From Streptomyces decoyicus (GTDB lineage: Bacteria > Actinomycetota > Actinomycetes > Streptomycetales > Streptomycetaceae): a stretch of DNA of 64,000 bases. Location: assembly GCF_019880305.1 (NCBI RefSeq), contig NZ_CP082301.1:4712001-4776000 (forward strand). Direction: 5' to 3'. This document shows positions 23,126 to 33,095 of this stretch, piece by piece. The position numbers were made by a program, and so were the translations under genes. The notes below the pieces were generated by a model that had not been told where the DNA came from, made no database searches, and saw nothing but the letters and a program-made list of their open reading frames with translations. The number at the start of each line of letters is the position of its first letter. Position 1 is the stretch's first letter.

Positions 23126-23620
23126 TCAGTGCTTGCCGCCCTGCGCCTCGAGGCGCTTGTACGAGGCCTCGATCTCGGCCTCGGCCTCGGTGCGGCCGAC
23201 CCAGTTGGCACCCTCGACGGACTTACCGGGCTCCAGGTCCTTGTAGACCTCGAAGAAGTGCTGGATCTCCAGGCGGTCGAACTCCGACACGTGGTGGATG
23301 TCCCGCAGGTGCTCCACACGCGGGTCGGACGCCGGCACGCACAGCAGCTTGTCGTCGCCGCCTGCCTCGTCCGTCATGCGGAACATGCCGATGGCGCGGC
23401 ACTTGATGAGGCAGCCGGGGAAAGTCGGCTCGTCCAGGATGACCAGGGCGTCCAGCGGGTCGCCGTCCTCGCCCAGGGTGTTCTCGACAAATCCGTAGTC
23501 CGCCGGGTAGCTGGTCGAGGTGAAGAGTCGACGGTCCAGGCGGATCCGACCGGTCTCGTGGTCCACCTCGTACTTGTTCCGCGAACCCTTCGGGATCTCG
23601 ATGGTGACGTCGAACTCCAC
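23126..23620 (-). CDS. ppa: inorganic pyrophosphatase, family I
   Basis: 164 residues. Family I signature: EIPKGSRNKYE, RRLFTSTSYPADYGFVENTLGEDGDPLDALV with the metal-binding aspartates of the DGDPLD motif, and a conserved C-terminal helix ending KRLEAQGGKH. It hydrolyses pyrophosphate in the cytoplasm, driving polymer synthesis. GTG at 23620 (MEFDVTIEIPKG) is chosen because GGAGGAGCCACCC precedes it; an in-frame ATG at 23644 would overlap that site. Confidence 0.96.
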   Translation of the reverse strand: MEFDVTIEIPKGSRNKYEVDHETGRIRLDRRLFTSTSYPADYGFVENTLGEDGDPLDALVILDEPTFPGCLIKCRAIGMFRMTDEAGGDDKLLCVPASDPRVEHLRDIHHVSEFDRLEIQHFFEVYKDLEPGKSVEGANWVGRTEAEAEIEASYKRLEAQGGKH

Positions 23621-23706
23621 GGGTGGCTCCTCCATGATCAACACATACGTCTGGTGATTAAGTGTCCCCCACGCAGGTGTGTGGTGGCGAAAGGGGCTGG
23701 TCCGAG

Positions 23707-25302
23707 GTGCCGGAGACCGGAAAGTGGCAGGTCAGATGGCAGTCGGCGGAGCGGTCCGCGCGGGCGGCGACGCGCGCTGCGGTCCGCTCGGCGCAGACAG
23801 CGGTCGAGGCGGCGCGAAGCGCGGTCGATGCCGCGCGGCAGGCCTGGGAGGCCACACCGCGCCATACCCAGCAGACCTGGCGGCTGACGGCGGTCTCCGC
23901 AGCCACCGGTCTGGCGGTCGCGCTCGCCGCGGTGGCGGCGGCCGGGCCGTGGGACTCGGGTCAGCGTACGGCCGAGCGCACGGAGGCGGGCTCGATGGAC
24001 GGTGCCAGTGGCGAGCATCACGCCGCTGACCCCGGGCCGGCGCCCAGCGCACCGCCGGTGCTCCCCGCGCTCGGCGCCACCGCCCCCGGCTCCGCGGGCC
24101 GTGGCGCCGCCCCCGTGCCCACCGGCGCGGGGCTGGCGGACGCGCTCGCACCGCTGCTGAAGGACCCGGCGCTCGGCCCGCTGCGGACGGCCTCCGTCCT
24201 GGACGTCGCCGCGGGCCGCGAGGTCTTCGGCGAGCACCAGGGCACGGCCGCCACCCCCGCTTCCACCGTGAAGCTCGCCACCGCCGTCGCCGCGCTCTCC
24301 GTACGCGGACCCGACCACCGCATCGACACCACCGTCGTCATGGGCGGCAAGAACCGCATCGTCCTGGTCGGCGGCGGCGACCCCACCCTCACCGCCCGCG
24401 CCCCGCGGAAGGGCGCCGAGGAACAGCCCGCGAATCTGCGCACCCTCGCCGACGCCACCGCCCGCGCCCTCAAGCACCGCCACCTCACCAAGATCAGCCT
24501 CGGTTACGACACCAGCGCCTACTCGGGCCCCGTCGAGCACCCCATCGGCCCGAACGAGAACATCGCCCCCGTCACCGCGCTGATGGCCGACGAGGCGCGC
24601 CTCGACGACACCGACCACGGCACCGCCCCCCGCGACACCGACCCGGCCCGCGCCGCGGCCCACGCCTTCGCCGGACTGCTCCACCAGCGCGGCATCACCG
24701 TCGACGGCGACCCCGCCGGGGCCAAGGCCCCCAAGAAGGCCGACCGGATCGCCGCCGTCCACTCCCTGCCGCTGTCCGCGCTCGTCGAGCGGATGCTCAC
24801 CCACAGCGACAACGACATCGCCGAGGCCCTGGCCCGCCAGACCGCCCTGGGCTCGCGGCAGCCGGCCAGCTTCGCCGGCGCCGGAAAGGCCGTCCGTGCC
24901 GCCCTCGAACGGCAGCATCTGCCCCTGTCCGGCGCCGTCTTCGAGGACGGCAGCGGCCTGGACCGCGACGACAAGGTCACCGCCGCCCTGCTCTCCCGCC
25001 TCCTGCTACAGGCCTCGTCGCCCGACCGTCCCGCCCTGCGCCCGGTCGTCACCGGCCTCCCGGTGGCCGCCTTCACCGGCACCCTCAGCAACCGCTACCG
25101 GGGCCAGAGCGCCGGCGCCGGTGCCGTACGCGCCAAGACCGGCACCCTCACCGGGGTGAACACCCTGGCCGGCACCGTCGTCGACGCCGACGGACGGCTC
25201 CTCGTCTTCTCCTTCATGACCACGGGCACTACCGATCCCCAGGGCGCCCAGAAGGCCCTCGACAAACTCGCCTCGGCAGTGGCCAATTGCGGCTGCCGCT
25301 GA
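23707..25302 (+). CDS. dacB: D-alanyl-D-alanine carboxypeptidase/endopeptidase, PBP4 (DacB, S13) family
   Basis: 531 residues from GTG 23707. A cytoplasmic Ala/Arg-rich coiled segment (to about 55) is followed by one membrane helix (about 60-79), an Ala/Pro linker and the S13 penicillin-binding domain. Active-site triad: SxxK as S186-TVK in TPASTVKLA, SDN in MLTHSDNDIAEAL, and KTG in VRAKTGTLTGVNTLAG. It trims or cleaves peptidoglycan peptides outside the membrane. GTG 23707 is favoured by an AAAGGGG site; GTG 23662 lacks one. It diverges from ppa and is followed by an unusually long hairpin at 25394-25442. Confidence 0.92.
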   Translation: MPETGKWQVRWQSAERSARAATRAAVRSAQTAVEAARSAVDAARQAWEATPRHTQQTWRLTAVSAATGLAVALAAVAAAGPWDSGQRTAERTEAGSMDGASGEHHAADPGPAPSAPPVLPALGATAPGSAGRGAAPVPTGAGLADALAPLLKDPALGPLRTASVLDVAAGREVFGEHQGTAATPASTVKLATAVAALSVRGPDHRIDTTVVMGGKNRIVLVGGGDPTLTARAPRKGAEEQPANLRTLADATARALKHRHLTKISLGYDTSAYSGPVEHPIGPNENIAPVTALMADEARLDDTDHGTAPRDTDPARAAAHAFAGLLHQRGITVDGDPAGAKAPKKADRIAAVHSLPLSALVERMLTHSDNDIAEALARQTALGSRQPASFAGAGKAVRAALERQHLPLSGAVFEDGSGLDRDDKVTAALLSRLLLQASSPDRPALRPVVTGLPVAAFTGTLSNRYRGQSAGAGAVRAKTGTLTGVNTLAGTVVDADGRLLVFSFMTTGTTDPQGAQKALDKLASAVANCGCR

Positions 25303-25393
25303 GGCACCGGACACCCGGCCCACCCATGGACACCTCCCACGCCCGCCCCCACGAAGCCTTTCCCCACCCACCCACGGGAGGTGACGGGCCGGA

Positions 25394-25442
25394 GGGGCCT
25401 GGTGTGTGGACGTAAGGCGAAGCAGTCCACACACCAGGCCCC
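25394..25442. terminator. 18-bp perfect-stem terminator after dacB
   Basis: The arms GGGGCCTGGTGTGTGGAC (25394-25411) and GTCCACACACCAGGCCCC (25425-25442) are perfectly complementary around a 13-nt loop. Confidence 0.8.
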
Positions 25443-25707
25443 GGAGGTCCGTCACCGCCCCCACAGCCCCGCGCAGCGGACCCGCCCGCCGCAGGCGCAA
25501 CGGCGAACAACCACCACGGCGGGAAAGCCGAAAACGTGGACGCGAGCTAAGCGCAGCGGACCGGCCCGCCGCAGGCGCAACGGCGAGCGCCCCGCGCAGC
25601 GGGCGACAAACGGCGAACAACCACCACGGCGGGAAAGCCGAAAACGTGGGCAGAGCCAAAACCGTGGTCCGCTACCCCACAGCGGAGCGCCCACGTACGG
25701 TGAACTC
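25443..25707. other. repeat-rich non-coding region before the metalloprotease gene
   Basis: Apart from the terminator and the interleaved direct repeats described separately, no gene is supported between dacB and the metalloprotease. Several frames remain open only because the repeats are GC-rich. Confidence 0.6.
25471..25649. repeat. interleaved direct repeats (candidate REP-like element)
   Basis: A 39-bp sequence is repeated exactly at 25501-25539 and 25611-25649 (begins CGGCGAACAACCACCACGGC). A second 36-bp sequence is repeated with one mismatch at 25471-25506 and 25551-25586 (begins GCGCAGCGGACC). A shorter related piece lies at 25593-25604. The mixed A-rich and GC-rich text looks like a dispersed intergenic repeat family rather than regulatory DNA. 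Confidence 0.8.
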
Positions 25708-26853
25708 ATGACGAGCATCGGTGGGACCGAGATGGTCGACTGGAATCTCGCGGTCGCGACCGCGACCCGGTTCGTGCGGCCGGGGCCAGAGGTGAGCCGG
25801 GACGAGGCGCGCGCGATCGTCGCCGAGCTGCGCAAGCACGCCAAGTCCTCCGAGGCCCATGTCCGCGCCTTCACGCGGATGGCACAGCCCGACGCGATGG
25901 GCGAGGAGCCGCATGACACGCCGGTCCTCGTCGTGGACCGGCCCGGCTGGATCAAGGCGAACGTCGCCGGGTTCCGGGCCGTGCTCAAGCCGCTGCTGGC
26001 CAAGATGGAGGACCGCCGCTCGGCGGCCCCCGGCGGCGCGGTGCTCGGCGCGGTGGGCGGCAAGGTCACCGGCGTGGAGCTGGGCATGCTGCTGTCGTTC
26101 CTGTCCTCGCGCGTCCTGGGCCAGTACGAGACGTTCGCACCGGCCTCCCGCGACCTGCCGGCCGCGGCTCAGGGCGGGCGGCTGCTGCTCGTCGCGCCGA
26201 ACATCGTGCACGTGGAGCGCGAGCTGGAGGTGGAACCGCACGACTTCCGGCTGTGGGTGTGCCTCCACGAGGAGACCCACCGCACCCAGTTCACCGCCGT
26301 CCCGTGGCTGCGGGACCACATCGAGGGCGAGATCCAGGCCTTCCTCGGCGAGACGGACATCGACCCGGGCACCCTCCTGGAGCGGCTGCGCGAGGCCGCC
26401 CAGTCGCTGGCCGGAGCCAAGCCCGACGGCGAGGAGGGCGAGGACGGCAGCCGCTCCCTCGTCGATCTCGTCCAGACCCCCGCGCAGCGCGAGATCCTCG
26501 GCCGGCTCACCGCGGTGATGTCCCTGCTGGAGGGGCATGCCGACTACGTGATGGACGGTGTCGGACCCGATGTCGTGCCGTCGGTCGCCGAGATCCGCGA
26601 GAAGTTCCAGAAGCGGCGGGCCAGCGGCGCGGGCCGGCTCGACCAGGCGCTGCGCAAGCTGCTCGGCCTCGACGCCAAGCTGCGGCAGTACCGCGACGGC
26701 GAGCGGTTCGTCAGCGCGGTCGTCGACGAGGTCGGCATGAACGGCTTCAACCGCGTCTGGACGTCCCCGAACACCCTCCCGACCAAACAAGAGATCGCCA
26801 AACCGGCGGACTGGATCGCACGGGTGCACCGCAAGGCGGACGGGGCACCGTAA
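25708..26853 (+). CDS. zinc-dependent metalloprotease, DUF2342 family
   Basis: 381 residues of the actinobacterial family sometimes labelled coenzyme F420 biosynthesis-associated (DUF2342). The zinc motif HExxH is seen in WVCLHEETHRTQFTAVPWL (about residue 191), with a glutamate-containing downstream helix (SLLEGHADYVMDGVG) as the probable third ligand region. No signal peptide. The neighbouring tilS and hpt are housekeeping genes; the family's substrate is unknown and the F420 link comes from phylogenetic profiling rather than biochemistry. ATG at 25708. Confidence 0.9.
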   Translation: MTSIGGTEMVDWNLAVATATRFVRPGPEVSRDEARAIVAELRKHAKSSEAHVRAFTRMAQPDAMGEEPHDTPVLVVDRPGWIKANVAGFRAVLKPLLAKMEDRRSAAPGGAVLGAVGGKVTGVELGMLLSFLSSRVLGQYETFAPASRDLPAAAQGGRLLLVAPNIVHVERELEVEPHDFRLWVCLHEETHRTQFTAVPWLRDHIEGEIQAFLGETDIDPGTLLERLREAAQSLAGAKPDGEEGEDGSRSLVDLVQTPAQREILGRLTAVMSLLEGHADYVMDGVGPDVVPSVAEIREKFQKRRASGAGRLDQALRKLLGLDAKLRQYRDGERFVSAVVDEVGMNGFNRVWTSPNTLPTKQEIAKPADWIARVHRKADGAP

Positions 26854-27045
26854 GCGAACGGCGTGAGCTGGGCACGCCGGGTGGCAGTAGAGCGCCCCTT
26901 CAATCACCCGTCTGAGGGACCGTTACGGATGGATAGGCGTGCAATGCTCGGGGAACCGCTCGCCTCTGTCACCATCTAGGCACTCTGTGTGACGAAAAAG
27001 CCCTCACCGGCCTGAGGCTCCCCAGCTGAACGATTGGAAACGGAC

Positions 27046-28104
27046 ATGGGTCCCCATCCAGCGGTCGCCGCGATACGCCTGGCGGTCCGCCGCGTACTCC
27101 ACGACGTCCTCACCCATCACTGCGCGCAGGACCGGCACGAGCCCCCGCTCGTGCTCGTCGCCTGCTCCGGCGGCGCCGATTCGATGGCGCTCGCCTCCGC
27201 TCTCGCCTTCGAGGCCCCCAAACTGGGGGTCCGCGCCGGGGGCGTCACCATCGACCACGGCCTCCAGGAGGGCTCGGACCTCCGCGCCGCCGAGGTCGCC
27301 CTTCGGCTGCGGGGCCTGCGGCTGGACCCCGTCGAGGTCGTCGCCGTCGATGTGAACGAACCGAACAGGGTGGCGCACGGCGCCTCCTACCGGGGTGGTG
27401 GCGGGCGAGGGGCGGGCGGGCCGGAAGCCGCCGCCCGCGACGCCCGTTACGCCGCCCTGGACGACATCGCGGAGCGCCACGGTGCCACCGCGGTCCTCCT
27501 CGGCCACACCCGCGACGACCAAGCGGAAACGGTGCTGCTCGGTCTCGCCCGCGGCTCCGGGACCCGCTCGCTCTCCGGGATGGCCGCAACGAGCGGCAGG
27601 GACGGCCGCTACCGCCGGCCCTTCCTCGACGTGGACCGTCAGACCGCCCGCAAGGCCTGCCTGATCCAGTCGCTGCCCGTCTGGGACGACCCGCACAACA
27701 CCGACCCCGCCTACACCCGCTCACGGCTCCGCCACGAGGGGCTGCCCGCACTGGAGAAGGCGCTCGGCAAGGGCGTCGTCGAGGCGCTCGCCCGTACCGC
27801 CCAGCTCTCCCGTGACGACGCCGACGCCCTGGACGCCTGGGCCGCCGACGCGGAGGGCACGGTCCTCGACGACACCGGCACCCTCGACATCGCCGCCCTG
27901 TTCGCCCTGCCCCCCGCGGTGCGCCGCCGGGTGCTGCGCCGGGCCGTCATCGGCGCCGGCTCACCGGCCGGTTCGCTCTTCGCCCGCCACATCGAGGAAG
28001 TGGACCGGCTCATCACGGCCTGGAGGGGGCAGGGGGCCATCAACCTCCCCGGGCGAGTGGGTGTGCGACGGCAGGGTGGCAGACTGGTGATTCGGCAGGG
28101 CTGA
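27046..28104 (+). CDS. tilS: tRNA(Ile)-lysidine synthetase
   Basis: 352 residues. The N-terminal PP-loop ATPase motif SGGADS is at 41-46, followed by DHGLQEGSD, ARDARYAALDDIAERHGATAVLLGHTRDDQAETVLLGLARGSG and RSRLRHEGLPALE, the TilS signature. The enzyme adds lysine to C34 of tRNA-Ile(CAU), allowing AUA decoding. A Gly-rich insert (about 117-125, RGGGGRGAGG) interrupts the N-terminal domain. ATG at 27046 follows GGAAACGG. The order tilS-hpt-ftsH is conserved in many bacteria. Confidence 0.95.
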   Translation: MGPHPAVAAIRLAVRRVLHDVLTHHCAQDRHEPPLVLVACSGGADSMALASALAFEAPKLGVRAGGVTIDHGLQEGSDLRAAEVALRLRGLRLDPVEVVAVDVNEPNRVAHGASYRGGGGRGAGGPEAAARDARYAALDDIAERHGATAVLLGHTRDDQAETVLLGLARGSGTRSLSGMAATSGRDGRYRRPFLDVDRQTARKACLIQSLPVWDDPHNTDPAYTRSRLRHEGLPALEKALGKGVVEALARTAQLSRDDADALDAWAADAEGTVLDDTGTLDIAALFALPPAVRRRVLRRAVIGAGSPAGSLFARHIEEVDRLITAWRGQGAINLPGRVGVRRQGGRLVIRQG

Positions 28105-28166
28105 GCCGCAGACGCTGCCCCGCATCCGAAGTCTCACGACTGACGCGAACACCGAACAGAGCGAGA

Positions 28167-28730
28167 GTGGCACGGGTGGACGACAAGGACATGGGTTCCG
28201 ACCTTCAGTCGGTACTCATCAGCAAGGAAGAGATCGACGCGAAGCTGGCAGAGCTGGCCGCGAAGATCGACGCGGAGTACGCGGGCAAGGACCTGCTCAT
28301 CGTCGGTGTCCTCAAGGGCGCCGTGATGGTCATGGCGGACCTGGCGCGCGCGCTGTCCACCCCCGTCACGATGGACTGGATGGCCGTGTCGTCGTACGGC
28401 GCGGGCACCCAGTCCTCCGGCGTGGTCCGCATCCTCAAGGACCTCGACACCGACATCAAGGGCAAGCACGTCCTGATCGTCGAGGACATCATCGACTCCG
28501 GCCTGACGCTGTCGTGGCTGCTGTCGAACCTCGGCTCGCGGGAGCCGGCCTCGCTGGAGGTCTGCACCCTGCTGCGCAAGCCGGACGCGGCCAAGGTCGC
28601 CATCGACGTGAAGTGGATCGGCTTCGACATCCCCAACGAGTTCGTGGTGGGGTACGGCCTCGACTTCGCGGAGAAGTACCGCAATCTGCCGTTCGTCGGT
28701 ACCCTCGCGCCGCACGTATACGGCGGCTGA
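28167..28730 (+). CDS. hpt: hypoxanthine phosphoribosyltransferase
   Basis: 187 residues. It has the PRTase fold with LLIVGVLKGAVMVMADLARAL, the PRPP-binding loop HVLIVEDIIDSGLTLSWL and the C-terminal KWIGFDIPNEFVVGYGLDFAEKYRNLPFVG. It salvages hypoxanthine (and guanine) to IMP/GMP. GTG at 28167 has GAGAG upstream; an in-frame ATG lies at codon 9. It is 62 bp after tilS and probably co-transcribed. Confidence 0.95.
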   Translation: MARVDDKDMGSDLQSVLISKEEIDAKLAELAAKIDAEYAGKDLLIVGVLKGAVMVMADLARALSTPVTMDWMAVSSYGAGTQSSGVVRILKDLDTDIKGKHVLIVEDIIDSGLTLSWLLSNLGSREPASLEVCTLLRKPDAAKVAIDVKWIGFDIPNEFVVGYGLDFAEKYRNLPFVGTLAPHVYGG

Positions 28731-29012
28731 GGGCGCTCCCCGTGCCCGTCCGGCCGACGCGGCCGGACGTGGCTCGGACCTGCCGCTGCGGGCCGGCGGG
28801 AACCCTTCGGGGCCTTCCACCGTTGGAGCAGGGAGGACGGAATCCTCGGCCGCATGTTCACCGTCGGCGCAGGCGCCGGGTGACAATGCTGGGGTACCGT
28901 CCGAAGGCAGTTCTTTTTCGGGCCAGTAATACACCGTACGCACGACCAGCCCTCCCAAGGGCGTTGTGCCTCACTGTGGCAGGAGGGACGGGGCCTCAGC
29001 GGCTCCGTATGG

Positions 29013-31025
<2,013 letters not shown>

Positions 31026-31052
31026 TCCCGAGGCCCCCGGGCCCCGGAATAG

Positions 31053-31091
31053 ATGCCGCGCCCCCCAGGTTTAACCTGGGGGGCGCGGCAT
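31053..31091. terminator. 18-bp perfect hairpin between ftsH and folE
   Basis: Bases 31053-31070 pair perfectly with 31074-31091 around a 3-nt TTA loop; the arm is ATGCCGCGCCCCCCAGGT. This is among the most stable hairpins in the window. The ATG at its left end opens an in-frame extension of folE that is clearly spurious. Confidence 0.9.
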
Positions 31092-31142
31092 TCCGCGATT
31101 CCACCGCGATTTCGAGCGGGCGCAGAAGGAACGAGGCACCAC

Positions 31143-31748
31143 ATGACGGACCCTGTGACGCTGGACGTCGACGGCAAGATCGGTACATTCGACGAGAAGC
31201 GCGCCGAGAACGCTGTCCGCGAGCTGCTCATCGCGGTGGGCGAGGACCCGGAGCGCGAGGGCCTGCTGGAGACGCCGGGGCGGGTGGCACGGGCGTACAA
31301 GGAGATCTTCGCCGGACTGTGGCAGAAGCCGGAAGACGTGCTCACCACCACCTTCGACCTCGGCCACGACGAAATGGTGCTGGTCAAGGACATCGAGCTG
31401 GTCTCCAGCTGCGAGCACCACCTCGTGCCCTTCGTGGGTGTGGCTCACGTCGGCTACATCCCGTCCGCCGACGGCAAGATCACCGGCCTGTCCAAGCTGG
31501 CCCGGCTGGTCGATGTGTACGCCCGGCGTCCGCAGGTGCAGGAGCGGCTGACCACGCAGATCGCGGACTCGCTGATGGAGATCCTGGAGCCGCGCGGCGT
31601 GATCGTCGTCATCGAGTGCGAGCACATGTGCATGACCATGCGCGGGGTGCGCAAGCCGGGTGCCAAGACGACGACGTCGGCCGTGCGCGGCCAGCTGCGC
31701 GACGCCGCCACGCGCGCCGAGGCGATGAGCCTGATACTCGCCCGCTGA
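31143..31748 (+). CDS. folE: GTP cyclohydrolase I
   Basis: 201 residues. The zinc ligands are visible: C90 and H93 in SSCEHHLVPFVG, and C163 in EHMCMTMRGVRKPGA. The LLETPGRVARAY and GLSKLARLVDVYARRPQVQERLT motifs are family-typical. It makes dihydroneopterin triphosphate, the first step to folate, consistent with folP, folB and folK downstream. ATG at 31143 follows GAAGGAACGAGG; the extension to 31053 runs through the terminator hairpin and is rejected. It is bounded by hairpins at 31053 and 31763, so it appears to be its own transcription unit. Confidence 0.97.
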   Translation: MTDPVTLDVDGKIGTFDEKRAENAVRELLIAVGEDPEREGLLETPGRVARAYKEIFAGLWQKPEDVLTTTFDLGHDEMVLVKDIELVSSCEHHLVPFVGVAHVGYIPSADGKITGLSKLARLVDVYARRPQVQERLTTQIADSLMEILEPRGVIVVIECEHMCMTMRGVRKPGAKTTTSAVRGQLRDAATRAEAMSLILAR

Positions 31749-31762
31749 GACGCGCGGACCGC

Positions 31763-31808
31763 CCGACGGCCGGGCCCCTCAGCAGCTGCTGAGGGGCCCG
31801 GCCGTCGG
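31763..31808. terminator. 46-bp perfect palindrome, convergent terminator
   Basis: Both arms of 23 bases (centre between 31785 and 31786) are perfectly complementary; the core is CTCAGCAGCTGCTGAG. It lies between the convergent folE and esterase genes. With no unpaired loop, such palindromes can also form cruciforms. Confidence 0.9.
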
Positions 31809-31838
31809 TGGGGGCGATACGGGACGGGCAGCGGTCCG

Positions 31839-32954
31839 TCAGGCCTTGAGGTGGTTGCCCATCCACTCCAGGGCTGCGGGGATCTCCCGGCGCCAGGTGT
31901 TGAAGTTGTGGCCGCCGCTGTCGAGGATGATCGACGAGATCCGGCTCGGCGTCTTCGTCTGCTGGATGAACCGCAGCGTCTCGTGGTAATTCCCCTCGCC
32001 CTGCTTGCTGCTGGTGACCAGCAGGTTCACCTCGGGGGCGGGCAGGTGACGCTGACGCCACAGCAGATTGTTCTCGCGCTTCAGCTGCGGGTTGCCGCCG
32101 AAGAGGTCACCGGTGGTGGCGTCGAGGGGGGCTTTGTAGGCGCCGGAGAGGGCGACGGCGGTGGAGTACGCATCGGGGTGGCGCATGGCCATCTTCAGTG
32201 CGCAGTAACCGCCGGTGGAGTCACCCATGACACCCCAGCTCTTGGCCTCACGCCCTATTCGGTAGTGCCCGGCGATATCCGCGCGCAGGTCCTTGGTGAA
32301 GAAGGTCTCGGTCTGCGGGCCGTTCGGTATGTCCATGCACTCGGTGTCACGGGGCGGCGCGACCGTAGGGCGCATCATCACCAGGACGGTCGGCTGCATC
32401 TTGTGCTGCTTGAGCAGTTCGTGCTGGGTCTGCGGGAAATGCAGCTTTTTGTAGAGCGCCTCGGCGGTGCCGGGGTAGCCGGTGAGCACCAGAGCCGCCG
32501 GGAATTTCTTGTGCGCGTATTTCTTCTGGAAGTACTGCGGCGGCAGATAGACAAAGGCGGGGCTGGCGATCTGGGAGTGCTCGCCGCGGATCACCACCTT
32601 GTCGATCCGGCCGCCGGCCGCCGGGCGGGACCCGTTCTGGACGCTGACCCGCTGCGTGCCCAGCATCTGGAGCTTGGTGCCGTTCGGCCCGGTCTGGTAG
32701 TTGGTGACCACGCCGGGCTCCTGCTCCTGGCCCAAGAGGTCGGCCCAGGAGGCGTAGAAGCCGAAAGAGTTGTTGGCGAACAGGCCGATCACGGCGAAGA
32801 GGGAAAGCTGGGTCGCCACCAGGAGTCCGATACGGCCGAGAACGGCGCGCCAGTTCCCCTTGGACAGGCGGGGCCAGAGCCAAACGGTGAGGACGAACAG
32901 TGCCACCGCGACAATGACGGCAAGAAGCAGCACTTTCTTGCTGGTGAGACCCAT
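31839..32954 (-). CDS. membrane-anchored alpha/beta hydrolase (esterase D/antigen 85-like)
   Basis: 371 residues. Two N-terminal membrane helices (about 8-28 and 40-62) precede an extracytoplasmic esterase domain with nucleophile Ser in MGDSTGGYCALKMAMRHPD, PAALVLTGYPGT near the oxyanion side, and His in DSGGHNFNTWRREIP. The architecture resembles mycobacterial Ag85/FbpC-like and S. coelicolor putative esterases. The substrate is unknown, perhaps an envelope ester. ATG at 32954 (MGLTSKK) follows GGAAGAAAG; an extension to 32984 is less likely. Confidence 0.88.
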   Translation of the reverse strand: MGLTSKKVLLLAVIVAVALFVLTVWLWPRLSKGNWRAVLGRIGLLVATQLSLFAVIGLFANNSFGFYASWADLLGQEQEPGVVTNYQTGPNGTKLQMLGTQRVSVQNGSRPAAGGRIDKVVIRGEHSQIASPAFVYLPPQYFQKKYAHKKFPAALVLTGYPGTAEALYKKLHFPQTQHELLKQHKMQPTVLVMMRPTVAPPRDTECMDIPNGPQTETFFTKDLRADIAGHYRIGREAKSWGVMGDSTGGYCALKMAMRHPDAYSTAVALSGAYKAPLDATTGDLFGGNPQLKRENNLLWRQRHLPAPEVNLLVTSSKQGEGNYHETLRFIQQTKTPSRISSIILDSGGHNFNTWRREIPAALEWMGNHLKA

Positions 32955-33095
32955 GTGGTGCTTTCTTCCGGGCGGCCGGGCCATCCGTACCGCTAGTGGA
33001 ACCCTTAGCCCTGAAACGCCGTCATACAGGGCGCATAAAGTCCAGATGCTGCGACAAGGCTCGCACGTTCTCTCGACCGGGGCGACGGGAAAGTG

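Noticed and set aside
31053..31142. N-terminal extension of folE
   Set aside because: It would translate the perfect terminator hairpin; ATG 31143 has a proper ribosome-binding site and matches family length.
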